Positions 47,161 to 56,501 of a DNA stretch of 64,000 bases are shown here, one piece after another (the first letter of the stretch is position 1; the number at the start of each line of letters is the position of its first letter). The stretch is from positions 62,001 through 126,000 of the forward strand of contig OZ243039.1 of NCBI GenBank assembly GCA_965212025.1. The letters run 5' to 3'. Below the pieces are notes generated by a model. That model was not told the DNA's origin. It was given only the letters and a program-made list of their open reading frames with translations, and did not search any database. The position numbers and the translations under genes are program-made. Origin of the DNA: G965212025 sp965212025. Its GTDB lineage: Bacteria; Pseudomonadota; Gammaproteobacteria; Poriferisulfidales; Oxydemutatoraceae.

Positions 47161-48897
47161 CTATGCCAATACTTCGATGTGGTGAATATCAAGTAGAGGT
47201 GCCCGTCTGCCTTTGAATTCGTCTGCTTCCAGACGATAGGTAATGTGGACTTTTTCCATATCCTCGGTACGGTTGCGATCGCGCGCATTAAACAAAATGG
47301 CGTAAACCGGCTCATCTACTCCGTCCGGGCTCAGCACCATTTTGAGGTGTTTTTTCCCGACTATCCAACGCTCCCAGACATCAAAAACACCATCAAAGAC
47401 CGGCTCAGGGAATCCCTTTCCCCAGGGGCCGCCTTCGCGCAGGGAAAGGGCGGTTTCAAAAGTCAGGCTGTCCGCGTCCAGCTGCCCATCGCTTAGCAAA
47501 GTGTCAAAGAATTCACCTGCGTCTTCGAGTGCGGCAACTTCCTCGCTAAAACAGCTTTTGAATTCTTCAAAACGATCCTCCTTTAACATTATGCTCGCAC
47601 TCATGGCATGACCCCCAAAGTGCGTCAACAGGTCAGATTGACGATCAGCAATGCTTTGCAACAAGCGTTTAATGTGTACTCCGCGAACAGAGCAGGCAAC
47701 CCCTCTCAAGACTCCTCCCATGTACCTGGTAAACGCGGCTGTGGGTTTGCGGTACTGAGACTTCAGGCGAAACGCTATGGAGTTGAGGAAGTCATCCGGC
47801 CATTCGGGATTGTAAAGACACAAAGCGCCGCCATCTTCATGCTCCGGTGAAAAATCACATATTTCCTCCAGGCTTACACCCGACTTGATTCGTCTTTCCA
47901 ACTCGCGTGTGCTGCTGCCGACTCCTTCCAGAATTGCCGCGTACTGTGAAGCCATTCGGCGATCATCAGAAACCAGGCAACGAACACCCAGGGACGTATC
48001 CTTGAGGAAGGATGCCGCATTCAGGCGCGGGGCAATGCAGTACGACAAATCTGTCGCCACTGCATGCCGGGCGCGGGCGCGCGAAACCACGAACAGGGCT
48101 TGAATTCCGACGCAACCCCGACCCGCCCGAATACGTTTCAGTCCCTGCGTAACAAGAATCCGGTTGTTACGGTTCAGTGGCACTACGTCTGCCACGGTGC
48201 CGAGCGCGACCAGATCCAGATAACAATCCAGACGCGGCGGCTCATCAGTGAAAAAGCCTTCGTCCATGAACTTCTTCCTGAGGGCTACCAGTAAATAAAA
48301 AACAACGCCCACTCCGGCCAGCCCCAGTTTTTTTGTTTTCTCATCAAGAACGGGGTTTACCACGGCCACCGCGTCTGGAACTGCATCTGCGCATTCGTTG
48401 TGATCGGTAATAATGACGGGAACGCCGACTTCTTTCAGTGCCTCCACCCCTTCAACACTCGTGGCACCACAATCCGCGGTAATCACCAAGTCCGGCTTGG
48501 CACTGTAAAGCAGAAAACTGACGACTTCCTTTGACAGGCCATAACCTTTTTTTAATCGGTTTGGAACCAGAAAGTCACATTGCTGGAAGCCAAACTTTCG
48601 CAAGCCTTTGACCAATAAGGCCGTGCTGGCGGCTCCATCTGCATCAAAGTCCCCAACAACCAATACTTTTTTCTGCTCTTTAAAGGCATCCACCAGCAGC
48701 GCACATGCTTTGTCCACGTTTGGTAATTCCTTGCACGGAGACAGGTTCTTCAGGTCGTGAACCAGATCTTCTTCGGAATTGATACCTCGGGCAAGATAGA
48801 TCCTCCGCAACAACGGCTCAATCCCATCTGTTTCAGGTAACTTCCCCGATAGCTCCCGGTGCCTGATTTTAGGCGCCGATAAAACAGGTTTCGTCAT
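47161..48897 (-). CDS. recJ: Single-stranded-DNA-specific 5'-3' exonuclease RecJ, with an unusual DHN in place of DHH
   Basis: Exonuclease of recombination and mismatch/base excision repair, 578 residues from ATG 48897 (GAGAGGAGA 6 nt upstream). An upstream in-frame extension exists but has no ribosome site. DHH-family metal motifs are VVGDFDADGAAS (Asp83, 85, 87) and TADCGAT (Asp142); motif III reads IITDHNECAD, i.e. Asp165-His166-Asn167. The second His of the namesake DHH is normally a metal ligand, so Asn here is striking. The DHHA1 part contains HFGGHAMSASIML with the usual GGH. Followed directly by prfB. Confidence 0.94.
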   Translation of the reverse strand: MTKPVLSAPKIRHRELSGKLPETDGIEPLLRRIYLARGINSEEDLVHDLKNLSPCKELPNVDKACALLVDAFKEQKKVLVVGDFDADGAASTALLVKGLRKFGFQQCDFLVPNRLKKGYGLSKEVVSFLLYSAKPDLVITADCGATSVEGVEALKEVGVPVIITDHNECADAVPDAVAVVNPVLDEKTKKLGLAGVGVVFYLLVALRKKFMDEGFFTDEPPRLDCYLDLVALGTVADVVPLNRNNRILVTQGLKRIRAGRGCVGIQALFVVSRARARHAVATDLSYCIAPRLNAASFLKDTSLGVRCLVSDDRRMASQYAAILEGVGSSTRELERRIKSGVSLEEICDFSPEHEDGGALCLYNPEWPDDFLNSIAFRLKSQYRKPTAAFTRYMGGVLRGVACSVRGVHIKRLLQSIADRQSDLLTHFGGHAMSASIMLKEDRFEEFKSCFSEEVAALEDAGEFFDTLLSDGQLDADSLTFETALSLREGGPWGKGFPEPVFDGVFDVWERWIVGKKHLKMVLSPDGVDEPVYAILFNARDRNRTEDMEKVHITYRLEADEFKGRRAPLLDIHHIEVLA

Positions 48898-49074
48898 AAA
48901 AATTCTCCTCTCAACCCACCAGAACGCAGTGTCTTTGCGTTTACATCCATGGCGCACGAACACGTCGTGTCACAAGCGTGCTTTGTACCAAAAATCAGGT
49001 CATTATGCAACGCCAAACCAGTAAAATGCCTGAAATCGAAACGGCGTAGCTGGAAAGGGACGGCGGGTACGTTG

Positions 49075-49080
49075 TATAAT
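49075..49080 (+). promoter_or_regulatory. -10 element (TATAAT) before the first array gene
   Basis: A consensus TATAAT lies 57 bp upstream of ATG 49138, between the divergent recJ and the first paralogue. No convincing -35 hexamer is seen at 16-18 bp. Paralogues downstream have their own -10 elements at the same distance. Confidence 0.55.
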
Positions 49081-49137
49081 GAGCAGATTAGTCGTGTTTA
49101 CACAACCGTCTTTTTGGGAAACAGAGGTTATGAAGAA

Positions 49138-50055
49138 ATGGGTAAAATAGGTTCCTTTCAAAATTATTCGGGTCTGGCTGGCACATCAGGCACCAGCGGT
49201 GCGGGTGGTGTTTCTGGAAACAAAGGGCAGAATTCCACAAAAATCCAGCAAGGCCAATCTTGGTCCAATCGCATGAGCAGCTGGTTACAAGACAGCGTGC
49301 AGCCCCATTCACCGTCACAACAAAGTACCCACACCCCCGGCACGACCGAAGCGAAGTCGGGTTGGAGTTGGGGTGGCATCCAGAATATGGTAACGGGTAA
49401 AAAAACATTCCCCAATATGAACATTGCAAAATGGAGCAATGGAGGAGCTTCAGGATACGATGCACAGTCCGTGGAGTCACTTAAGGAAAAAAATATTTTC
49501 ATTGAATCCGATCTGGACGGCGGGATGGTGATGGTCGATACCATAAAGCTGACTCCGGACAGCGAGCTGCCACCAAAGGAATTGAACAGTCAGCAAATGT
49601 ACGATCTGGCCGATGCCATGGTTGAGGATACCCCTGCTCAGCAAAAAACGGCAGCCAAATCTAACGTCCATACCGCTGCGCCCTCCGGAAAATCCAAGAC
49701 CCCCGTACTTGACGAGGTGGCAAGTAAGTGGTTAGCAGACGGCAAAGACTGGAAAGAATCACAGGTCTACGAGGCAGCTGAGGAAGTGATGAACAAGGCA
49801 GGATTCGGGACGACTGCCAAGTTCAGGAGCAAGTCTGACCCCAACGTGGCTCAATCAAACAGAAGCAAGGCTTCCAGGGGCGTTTTCACAAAATTTTGCG
49901 AAGATGGACTTACTAAAAATCGTTCAAAAATGACTACTGCTGATTTTAAGACATATTTCAAACTAGCCGTCTTGGGCTATGCCTCTGGTAGAAGTGATTG
50001 GTTCGTGCGTATTGATCAAAAACTGACGGACGCTGGTTGGGACCCGGCAAACTAG
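49138..50055 (+). CDS. Unknown protein, divergent first member of the tandem family
   Basis: A 305-residue protein I do not recognise. The start at ATG 49138 is chosen because IGSFQNYSGLAG aligns with IGFTKKYSSLSN of the other members. The longer frame from 48949 runs into the recJ leader. The N-terminus is Gly/Ser/Thr-rich (SGTSGAGGVSGNKG), then STKIQQGQSWSNRMSSWLQDSV aligns with VQHGQRWHNRLSCWIKDSV of the next gene. The C-terminal domain (LDEVASKWLADGKDWKESQVYEAAEEVMNKAGFGTTAKF ... LTDAGWDPAN) is shared by all members. No signal peptide or membrane segment is seen. Conserved Trp residues suggest a folded C-domain. A secreted effector is one guess; nothing proves it. Confidence 0.7.
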   Translation: MGKIGSFQNYSGLAGTSGTSGAGGVSGNKGQNSTKIQQGQSWSNRMSSWLQDSVQPHSPSQQSTHTPGTTEAKSGWSWGGIQNMVTGKKTFPNMNIAKWSNGGASGYDAQSVESLKEKNIFIESDLDGGMVMVDTIKLTPDSELPPKELNSQQMYDLADAMVEDTPAQQKTAAKSNVHTAAPSGKSKTPVLDEVASKWLADGKDWKESQVYEAAEEVMNKAGFGTTAKFRSKSDPNVAQSNRSKASRGVFTKFCEDGLTKNRSKMTTADFKTYFKLAVLGYASGRSDWFVRIDQKLTDAGWDPAN

Positions 50056-50131
50056 GCACAGTCCTTAGCCCGAACACTGCATAACATACGGGATTCGAAA
50101 ACTCAGTTTTAGGAGGCAAAAAAGTAAGGTT

Positions 50132-51079
50132 ATGGACGCAATCGGTTTTACCAAAAAATATTCAAGCCTGTCTAACACCAAGGAGGTCAATTCCTTGGCA
50201 GAAGTGACCAGAATCGGAGATAAGGAATTTACAGTCGTCCAGCATGGCCAGCGCTGGCACAACCGTCTGTCGTGCTGGATTAAAGACAGCGTACGCTCCT
50301 TCTTTTCGCCTTTGCGAAAAAGTACTTCCAATGAGGCTTGGGAACAGCTGGGTGCAGACTTGAGTGGCGACGAGTCTATTGAACAAAATAATAAGCAACT
50401 TGCCCAAGCAAAAATCGAAAGATGGCAAAAAAAGGGGGTTCCTTTACGGATATTGCACGTCAGGCAGTTGCTTCGGCAGGTGGATACGGATTTTGGCTCC
50501 CAAGCGTCCGGTCTACCGGTGAAAAGTACTTTGTTTACCCCCAGAGAATTCGTGGTGGGGCACTCGGCCAGGGATGGGGAACGATTGGACCTTAAAATCC
50601 AGGATTCCACTCAAACAGGGGGCACCGAGGTTCAGGAAAATGAACCCCTTCGCGCTGATGCCGGGAACGTTGAAAATTCGCAAATCCAGGATTCCACTCC
50701 TCCTAAACCCGAGACACCCAAGCTTGATGCGGTGGCACACGAATTTGTAACAAACCAGCGTAACTGGGCGGCGCCGAGTATCTTCAGTGCAGTCGTGGAG
50801 TTGCTCGACAGGGACGGAATCAATACAACCGCCAATTTCTGGCAAACTAACGCCTCTCAAAAAAATCCCGAGAGTCACGGCTTGCCCCCGGTCGTCAACG
50901 CTGTCATGCTTGGGTTTTTCCGAATTGAAAAAGGTGAAGGGACTGATAAGTCTTCCGGCATGACTACTGAAAGGTTCAAGGAAAACTTTGAAAAAGCCTT
51001 TAATGATGAAATTACATCTGAAAAAAAGGATTGGTTTAGTAAAAATCTGACGGACGCTGGTTGGGATTCGTCAAACTGA
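50132..51079 (+). CDS. Unknown protein, tandem family member 2 (intact)
   Basis: The best complete member, 315 residues. Three parts are visible. A conserved N-domain (about 1-130) runs from MDAIGFTKKYSSLSN through GQRWHNRLSCWIKDSVRSFFSPLRKS to ILHVRQLLRQ. A variable linker follows (about 130-195; IQDSTQTGGTE, PPKPETPKLD). A conserved C-domain (about 195-315) has AVAHEFVTNQRNWAAPSIFSAVVELLDRDGINTTANF, MTTERFKENFEKAFN and LTDAGWD. It has its own weak promoter and a GTGAGG/TAAGG-type ribosome site just before the ATG, as every copy does. No homologous family is known to me. Lack of a signal peptide means cytoplasmic or exported by a dedicated secretion system. Confidence 0.75.
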   Translation: MDAIGFTKKYSSLSNTKEVNSLAEVTRIGDKEFTVVQHGQRWHNRLSCWIKDSVRSFFSPLRKSTSNEAWEQLGADLSGDESIEQNNKQLAQAKIERWQKKGVPLRILHVRQLLRQVDTDFGSQASGLPVKSTLFTPREFVVGHSARDGERLDLKIQDSTQTGGTEVQENEPLRADAGNVENSQIQDSTPPKPETPKLDAVAHEFVTNQRNWAAPSIFSAVVELLDRDGINTTANFWQTNASQKNPESHGLPPVVNAVMLGFFRIEKGEGTDKSSGMTTERFKENFEKAFNDEITSEKKDWFSKNLTDAGWDSSN

Positions 51080-51107
51080 GCACCGTTCGCTTTAGCCCTA
51101 ATTACTG

Positions 51108-51113
51108 TATAAT
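51108..51113 (+). promoter_or_regulatory. -10 element of tandem family member 3 and the conserved promoter unit
   Basis: TATAAT at 51108-51113 lies within GTTCGCTTTAGCCCTAATTA-type sequence. Equivalent hexamers upstream of the others are CATAAC (50090), TACAAT (53281 and 54252) and TACAAC (56441), all 35-57 bp before the ATG. The -35 region (GTTCGTTTTAGCC) is conserved but far from TTGACA, hinting at an activator or another sigma factor. Confidence 0.6.
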
Positions 51114-51169
51114 GCATGAGATTCGGTGCCCGTCTTTTTTGAAAACAAAACAGTGAGGTTATAGGAACA

Positions 51170-52449
51170 ATGAACACAGTCGGTTTTACTAGTAAATATG
51201 CAAGTCTGTCTAACACCAAGGAGGTCAATTCCTTGGCAGAAGTGACCAGAATCGGAGATAAGGACTTTGCAGTCGTCCAGCATGGTCAGCGCTGGCACAA
51301 CCGTCTGTCGTGCTGGATTAAAGACAGCGTACGCTCCTTCTTTTCGCCTTTGCGAAAAAGCACTCCCAATGAGGCTTGGGAACGGCTGAGTGCAGACTTG
51401 GGTGGCGACACGTCTATTGAAACAGATGATAAGCTACTTGCCCAAACAAAAATCAAAAGATGGCAAAAAGAAGGGGTTCCCTTACGAATACTGCACGTCA
51501 GGCAGTTGCTTCGGCAAATGAATGAACAGTTTGACTCCCAACCGCGCACCCCACAGAATTTTCCCCAGTTTAAGGATGGGAATAAATTTGAAGTAGAAAT
51601 CCAGGATCTCGATCAAGCAGTTGAGGACACCTCAAGTTCGGGAATCGTATCCCTTAAAGCTGTTGAAGAGAATGACACAAGTGCGGTGAATTCCGATCAA
51701 GCAGATTTCACCGAAAATCCGGAAACCCAATCCCTTGGCGTTGCAGAGACGGGTGTTACGGCTTCAACAGAGGTCACCGAATACCAGAAAACCCAATCCA
51801 TTGGCGTTGCAGAGACGGGTGTTACGGCCTCAACAGAGGTCACCGAAGACCAGAAAACCCAATCCCTTGGCACTTATGTGAAAAAAGATCAAAGTGTAGA
51901 AATCACGGGCTCCACTCAAGCAGCAGAGACCTCCGAAAATCTGGGATCAGATTGGGAAGAGCTATCCTTTGAAGATGCGCAGTCAGCATCACCCGAACCC
52001 CCCGAACCCGAAGAAGAAATATTTCAGAGTTTTAAGAACCCCAACTTGGAAGCCGATCTGGCAAGTGCCATGAATTCGGTAGTCACGCCTGTCTTTCAGA
52101 CCCCCCCCCCGCCCCCAAATCCGGAACACCTTGTCTTGATAAGGTGACAAATGAATTTCTGACACAAGATAGCAATTGGATAACGCCAGATGTCTTCGAC
52201 GCAATCGCGGAGTTGCTCAACAAGGATGGAATGGGAACGAGCGCCAAATTCAGGGAAGATACTACATATAACAAAGCGAAGCTCTGCGCTGAGGTCATGG
52301 CGGAATGTAACAAAATTACAAATGAGTCGAACAAGCCCACTAACACAGAAAACTTCAAGGCTAACTTTAGACAAGCCTTTGATCAAATTACCAAGGAAAA
52401 CCCGAATTGGTTTGAGCGTGTGGATGGCGGTTGGGATACGGCAATTTAG
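51170..52449 (+). CDS. Unknown protein, tandem family member 3, split at a C10 tract
   Basis: As sequenced, the N-part is 325 residues (51170-52147) and stops just after a proline run. The family C-domain follows in another frame (VTNEFLTQDSNWITPDVFDAIAELLNKDGMG ... FERVDGGWDTAI, to 52449). The shift occurs at the poly-C tract 52101-52116. With one more C or two fewer the gene would read straight through PKSGTPCLDKV, matching PKPETPKLDAV of member 2, and give about 426 residues. The linker carries a 66-bp (22-codon) direct repeat, GVAETGVTASTEVTE. It is most likely a phase-variable gene in the off state, though sequencing error in the tract is possible. Confidence 0.75.
51737..51868 (+). repeat. 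66-bp direct repeat in member 3
   Basis: Two adjacent 22-codon units beginning GGCGTTGCAGAGACGGGTG at 51737 and 51803 differ at only a few bases. They lengthen the linker in frame and are absent from sister genes. Confidence 0.85.
52101..52116 (+). repeat. Poly-C slippage tract (C10-G-C5)
   Basis: Ten C at 52101-52110, one G, then five C. It sits exactly at the joint where the reading frame of member 3 is lost. Such tracts in coding sequence are the classic switch of phase-variable surface genes. Confidence 0.85.
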
Positions 52450-52736
52450 AGCTGATCTTTAACCAAGACCTGACAGAAGTTAAAGACACGCAATCTTTTG
52501 GCTTATCATGGCAGAGGGTCTTGGTTCAAACGTGCCTGTTGCCCGTGCAAGTCAATGCCTGAAAAGTGGGTTGCGTAAACCTGGTCTGACAAGGTTCTTT
52601 TTTAATGAAGCGAAGCCCGAAATGCACTGTTGCCTGGCGAGACCGACCGTGACCAGGAACAGTAACTGTCCCTAAAGTCAGATAAGCTCCCAACACGAGC
52701 CGGCCACTGTCCCTTGGTTAAGGTTTAAGGCGGAAT
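52450..52736. other. Gap with no supported feature
   Basis: About 290 bp between member 3 and the tRNA genes. I see no gene, terminator or family relic in it. Confidence 0.5.
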
Positions 52737-52824
52737 TGGTGCCCGGAGCCGGAATCGAACCGGCACGAGGCACCGCCTCAAGGGATTTTAAGTCCCTCGC
52801 GTCTACCTATTCCGCCACCCGGGC
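52737..52824 (-). tRNA. tRNA-Leu(UAA)
   Basis: On the minus strand GCCCGGGTGGCGGAATAGG opens the acceptor stem and D-arm, the anticodon loop ACTTAAAAT gives UAA, a long variable arm (GAGGCGGTGCCTC) marks a class II tRNA, GGTTCGATTCC is the T-arm, and CCA is encoded at the 3' end. Acceptor pairing is complete apart from one G-U. Confidence 0.97.
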
Positions 52825-52833
52825 AACTTTCTG

Positions 52834-52904
52834 AGGCTAGTGCCGGAATCGAACCGGCCTACACGGCTTTGCAGGCCGCTGCATTACCACTCTGCCAACT
52901 AGCC
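52834..52904 (-). tRNA. tRNA-Cys(GCA)
   Basis: On the minus strand GGCTAGTTGGCAGAGTGGT opens the molecule, CCTGCAAAGC carries anticodon GCA, GGTTCGATTCC is the T-arm and CACTAGCC closes the acceptor stem with the U73 discriminator expected for Cys. CCA is not encoded. It is 9 bp upstream of tRNA-Leu on the same strand, so they are probably one transcript. Confidence 0.95.
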
Positions 52905-53341
52905 TACCAAACACATCAAACCCATCCTGCTCAAGTGCCACTCAATATAGCATAGCCTTAAGCCACGAGCCGTCATGGACACCGCCGAAACCCGTCACCG
53001 GGCATCGCAACCCACCGGCAATTTCCTGTCGTTTTCAGAGCAATCAAAAACTCCGACAGCGATTTTCTGTCCGTGCCACCCACTCTGTTGCGGACTGCTT
53101 TTCCCAGAGATTGGGCAAATCGAATTCTGTCCAACAAAGGGTCGAGATCCACGCACGCCGAAGCAAAGTCGGGTTATTGAATTGGCTCAAAATTTCGCGT
53201 TTTTCACGGTTAAAGATAAACTAACGGACGCTGGTTGGGATCCGGCAAATTAGGCGCCGTTCGTTTTAGCCCGAATGCTGTACAATATATGAGAGTTGGT
53301 ACTCAGTTTTTTGAAGATAAAACAGTGGGGTTATAGGAACA
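52905..53341. pseudogene. Relic of a tandem family member
   Basis: 53205-53253 (KDKLTDAGWDPAN then stop) matches the C-terminus of member 1, and fragments such as CCGAAGCAAAGTCGGGTT (53158) match its middle. The rest is unreadable. The region after the stop is the conserved promoter unit of member 4 (TACAAT 53281-53286). Confidence 0.65.
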
Positions 53342-54174
53342 ATGGACACAATCGGTTTTACTAAAAAATATTCAGGCCTGTCTAGCATCAAAGGGGTCAA
53401 TTCCTTGGCAGAAGTGACCGAGATCAAAAATAATGAATTTATGGTCACCCAGAATGGTCAGCGCTGGCACAGCCGTCTGGCGTGCTGGATTAAAGACAGC
53501 ACAAGCTCCTTCTTTTCACCTTTGCGAAAAAATGCCACCAATACGGCTTGGGGTCAGTTGAGTGATGACTTGAGTAAAGACGAAACTATTGAGGAAGATA
53601 GTAAGCAGCTTACCCAAACAAAAATCGGAAGATGGCAAAAAAAAGGGGTTCCTTTACGGATATTGCACGTCAGGCAGTTGCTTCGGCAGGTGGGTAAAGA
53701 TTTTGACCGCCGACCGCCCAGTGAATGTACTACAGTTGGTTCCTTGACGGATGGGGTTCAAATAGAAATAAAACTCAATCTCCCTAAAACAGAGACCCCC
53801 GAAGATCAGGACATCAACCCCCTGGGCACTAATGAGGGGAAAATTGAGGGTCTGGAAATCCGGGTCCCATTCAAACAGAGGTCACCAGTGGACTCGCCCC
53901 TAAATCCGAAACACCCAGGCTTGATGCAAATGAGGGTGAGTGAAAGGCACCGGATGTCCACGAAGCAGTCGTGGAGTTGCCCGACAGGAACGGAATCAGA
54001 ACCACCGCTGAATTCAGGCAAATTGACGGCACTCAAGAGGCGCGCAATAACAGATCCATACTGGCCATTGATGTCATGGGTAGGTTACTTGAGATTACAG
54101 ATCCGAATTGGAAGTGTCGGTAGGGATGAAGGTGCTTCCAGCATGACTGTTGAAGGGTTCAAAGAATTGGTTTG
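53342..54174 (+). pseudogene. Tandem family member 4, frameshifted
   Basis: The N-domain is intact (MDTIGFTKKYSGLSSIKGVNSLAEV ... GQRWHSRLACWIKDSTSSFFSPLRKN ... ILHVRQLLRQ). After about 53875 the frame leaves the family pattern. In the other frame one still reads ETPRLDAN and VHEAVVELPDRNGIRTTAEFRQ, showing one or two indels. The C-terminal DAGWD-type end is lost. A truncated product of about 277 residues with a foreign tail is possible but unlikely to work. Confidence 0.8.
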
Positions 54175-54314
54175 AGCGTACTGACACAGAACTGTTGGTG
54201 GCTGGTCGGAGTCCAGAAAATTAAGCACCGTTCGTTTTGGCTCAAATGCTTTACAATATCGTGAGAGTTGGAGTTCAGCTTTTTTGAAGACAAAATAGTG
54301 GGGTTATAGGAACA

Positions 54315-55226
54315 ATGGACACAATCGGTTTTACTAAAAAATATTCAGGCCTGTCTGGCATCAAAGAGATCAATTCCTTGGCAGAAGTAACCGAGATCAA
54401 AAATAATGAATTTATGGTCACCCAGAATGGTCAGCACTGGCACAGCCGTCTGGCGTGCTGGATTAAAGACAGAACAAGCTCCTTCTTTTCACCTTTGCGA
54501 AAAAATGCCACCAATACGGCTTGGGGTCAGTTGAGTGAGGACTTGAGTAAAGACGAAACTATTGAAAAAGATAGTAAGCAGCTTGCCCAAATAAAAATCA
54601 AAAGATGGCAAAAAAATGGGGTTCCTTTACGGGTATTGCACGTCAGACGGCTGCTTCGGCAGCTGGATTAAAATTTTGACTCCCAAACAGTCGATGTACC
54701 GGTGAAAAGTCTTTTGATTCCCAAACGCAAATTCACCAAACAAGTGATCCTTGTATACGACCTACCGGGTTCTCACTTGGCTATGGACGGGGATACAGTA
54801 AATGTAGAAATTCTGGATTCCACTCGAACAGAGGCCACCAACAGACTCGCCCCTGAATCCGAGACACCCAAGCTTGATGCTGTGGCACAGGAATTTGTAA
54901 CAAATAATCAAAACTGGGTGGCGACAGATATCCACGAAGCAGGCACGGAGTTGCTCAACAGGAACGGAATCAGAACGACCGACGAATTTAAGGGATTTGG
55001 CAACCCTGCAGAGGGGGAGAAAAACAAATTCCTTCTCGCCAGTGATGTCATGGTGAGGTTTTACATGATTGCAGGTTCAAAGGAGGGTGCCGAAGAGGGT
55101 AAAGGTCTTTCCGACATGACCACTGAAGGGTTCAAGGATAACTTTGAAAAAGCCTTTTTAGAAGCTACCTCTGAAAGAAGGAATTCGTTTGAGCGTGTGG
55201 AGGAGAGTTGGGATTCGACAAATTAG
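54315..55226 (+). pseudogene. Tandem family member 5, single nonsense codon
   Basis: Full length and in frame throughout, except that LLRQLD is followed by TAA (54669-54671) where member 6 has AAA (CTGGATAAAAATTTTGAC). This is one A-to-T change. After the stop the same frame continues through NFDSQTVDVPVKSLLIPKR to the complete C-domain (LDAVAQEFVTNNQNWVATDIHEAGTELLNRNGIRTTDEF ... ESWDSTN). Reversion of one base would give 303 residues. The 118-residue N-domain alone could still be made. Confidence 0.85.
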
Positions 55227-55314
55227 GCACCGTTCGTTTTAGCCCGAATACTGTCCAACATAAGAGAGTCGGTGCTCTGTTTTTTGAAGACAAAGCAGTG
55301 AGGTTACGGGAAAA

Positions 55315-56413
55315 ATGAACACAATCGGCTTTACCAAAAAATATTCAAGCCTGTCTAACGCCGAGGCGGTCAATTCCCTGGCGGAAGTAACCGAGATCAA
55401 AAATAAGGAATTTACAGTCTACCAGCATGGTCAGCACTGGCACAGCCGTCTGGCGTGCTGGATTAAAGACAGTGTACGCTCCTTCTTTTCACCTTTGCGA
55501 AAAAATACCCGCAATACGGCTTGGGATCAGTTGAGTGCTGACTTGAGGAAAGACGATAATATTCAACCAGACAATAAGGAACTCGCCCAAATAAAAATCG
55601 AAAGATGGCAAAAAAAAATGGTTCCTTTACGGGTACTGCACATCAGGCAGTTGCTTCGGCAGCTGGATAAAAATTTTGACTCCCAAGCGGCCGGTGTATC
55701 GGTGAAAAGCACTTTGATTCCCAAAAGAGCATCCCTCAGTGAAGCACGTATATGCTCCGCGTGGAATCGCTTGCCTACGGATGGAGATCGATTCGATATA
55801 GAAATCCTGGATCCCCCTCAAATATGGGGCAACGAAGACCGGAGACTCCTGAATTCCACTCAGATAGAGGACTCCGAAGATTGGTAAATCCGAAATTCCA
55901 CTCGAACAGAAGGCACCAAAAAATGAACAATATTTTGATGCATACGAAGCCTTCCAGGAACCAAATATATTTGAGAGTATTGATAACAGTGCGTTTGGGA
56001 ACGACACCCAACCAGAAACCAATCTGGCAAGTGCCACAGACTTGACAGTCACACCTGCCTTTCACCCCCCGTTCGCCCTTGAATCCGAAACACCCAAGCT
56101 TGATACGGTGGCACAGGAACTTGTAACAAATGATCGTAACTGGGTGCCGGCAGATATCTACGAGGCAGTCGTGGAGTTGCCCGACAGGAACGGAATCGGA
56201 ACGAGCACCAAACTCAGGCAAATTAACGACACTCAAAAGGCGCGCAATGGCAGAGTCCCGCTCGCCATTGATGTCATGTTTTTCAGGATTACGAAGGAGA
56301 GTGCCGGTAAGGATGAAAAGTCTTCCAGCATGATTGCTTAAGATTTCAAGGATAACTTTGAAAAAAAGAATTGGTTTGAGCGTATGGTGGATAGTTGGGA
56401 TCCGGAAAATTAA
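55315..56413 (+). pseudogene. Tandem family member 6, frameshifted
   Basis: The N-part of 190 residues (to EDSEDW, stop at 55885) has the full N-domain MNTIGFTKKYSSLSNAEAVNSLAEV. The C-domain appears in another frame from about 56042 (LESETPKLDTVAQELVTNDRNWVPADIYEAVVELPDRNGIG) and is broken once more by TAA at 56339 before DFKDNFEKKNWFERMVDSWDPEN. Linker units of the type DSTQ/PPQ ... RRPETPEFHS hint at short repeats where the shift happened. Confidence 0.8.
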
Positions 56414-56501
56414 GCACAGTTCGTTTTAGCCCAAATGCTGTACAACATAAGAGAGTCGGTGCTATGTTTTCTGAAAACAAAACAGTGAGGTTATAGGAAT
56501 A

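Noticed and set aside
48949..49137. N-terminal extension of array member 1
   Set aside because: These codons overlap the recJ leader and the TATAAT promoter, while paralogues start at the position of 49138.
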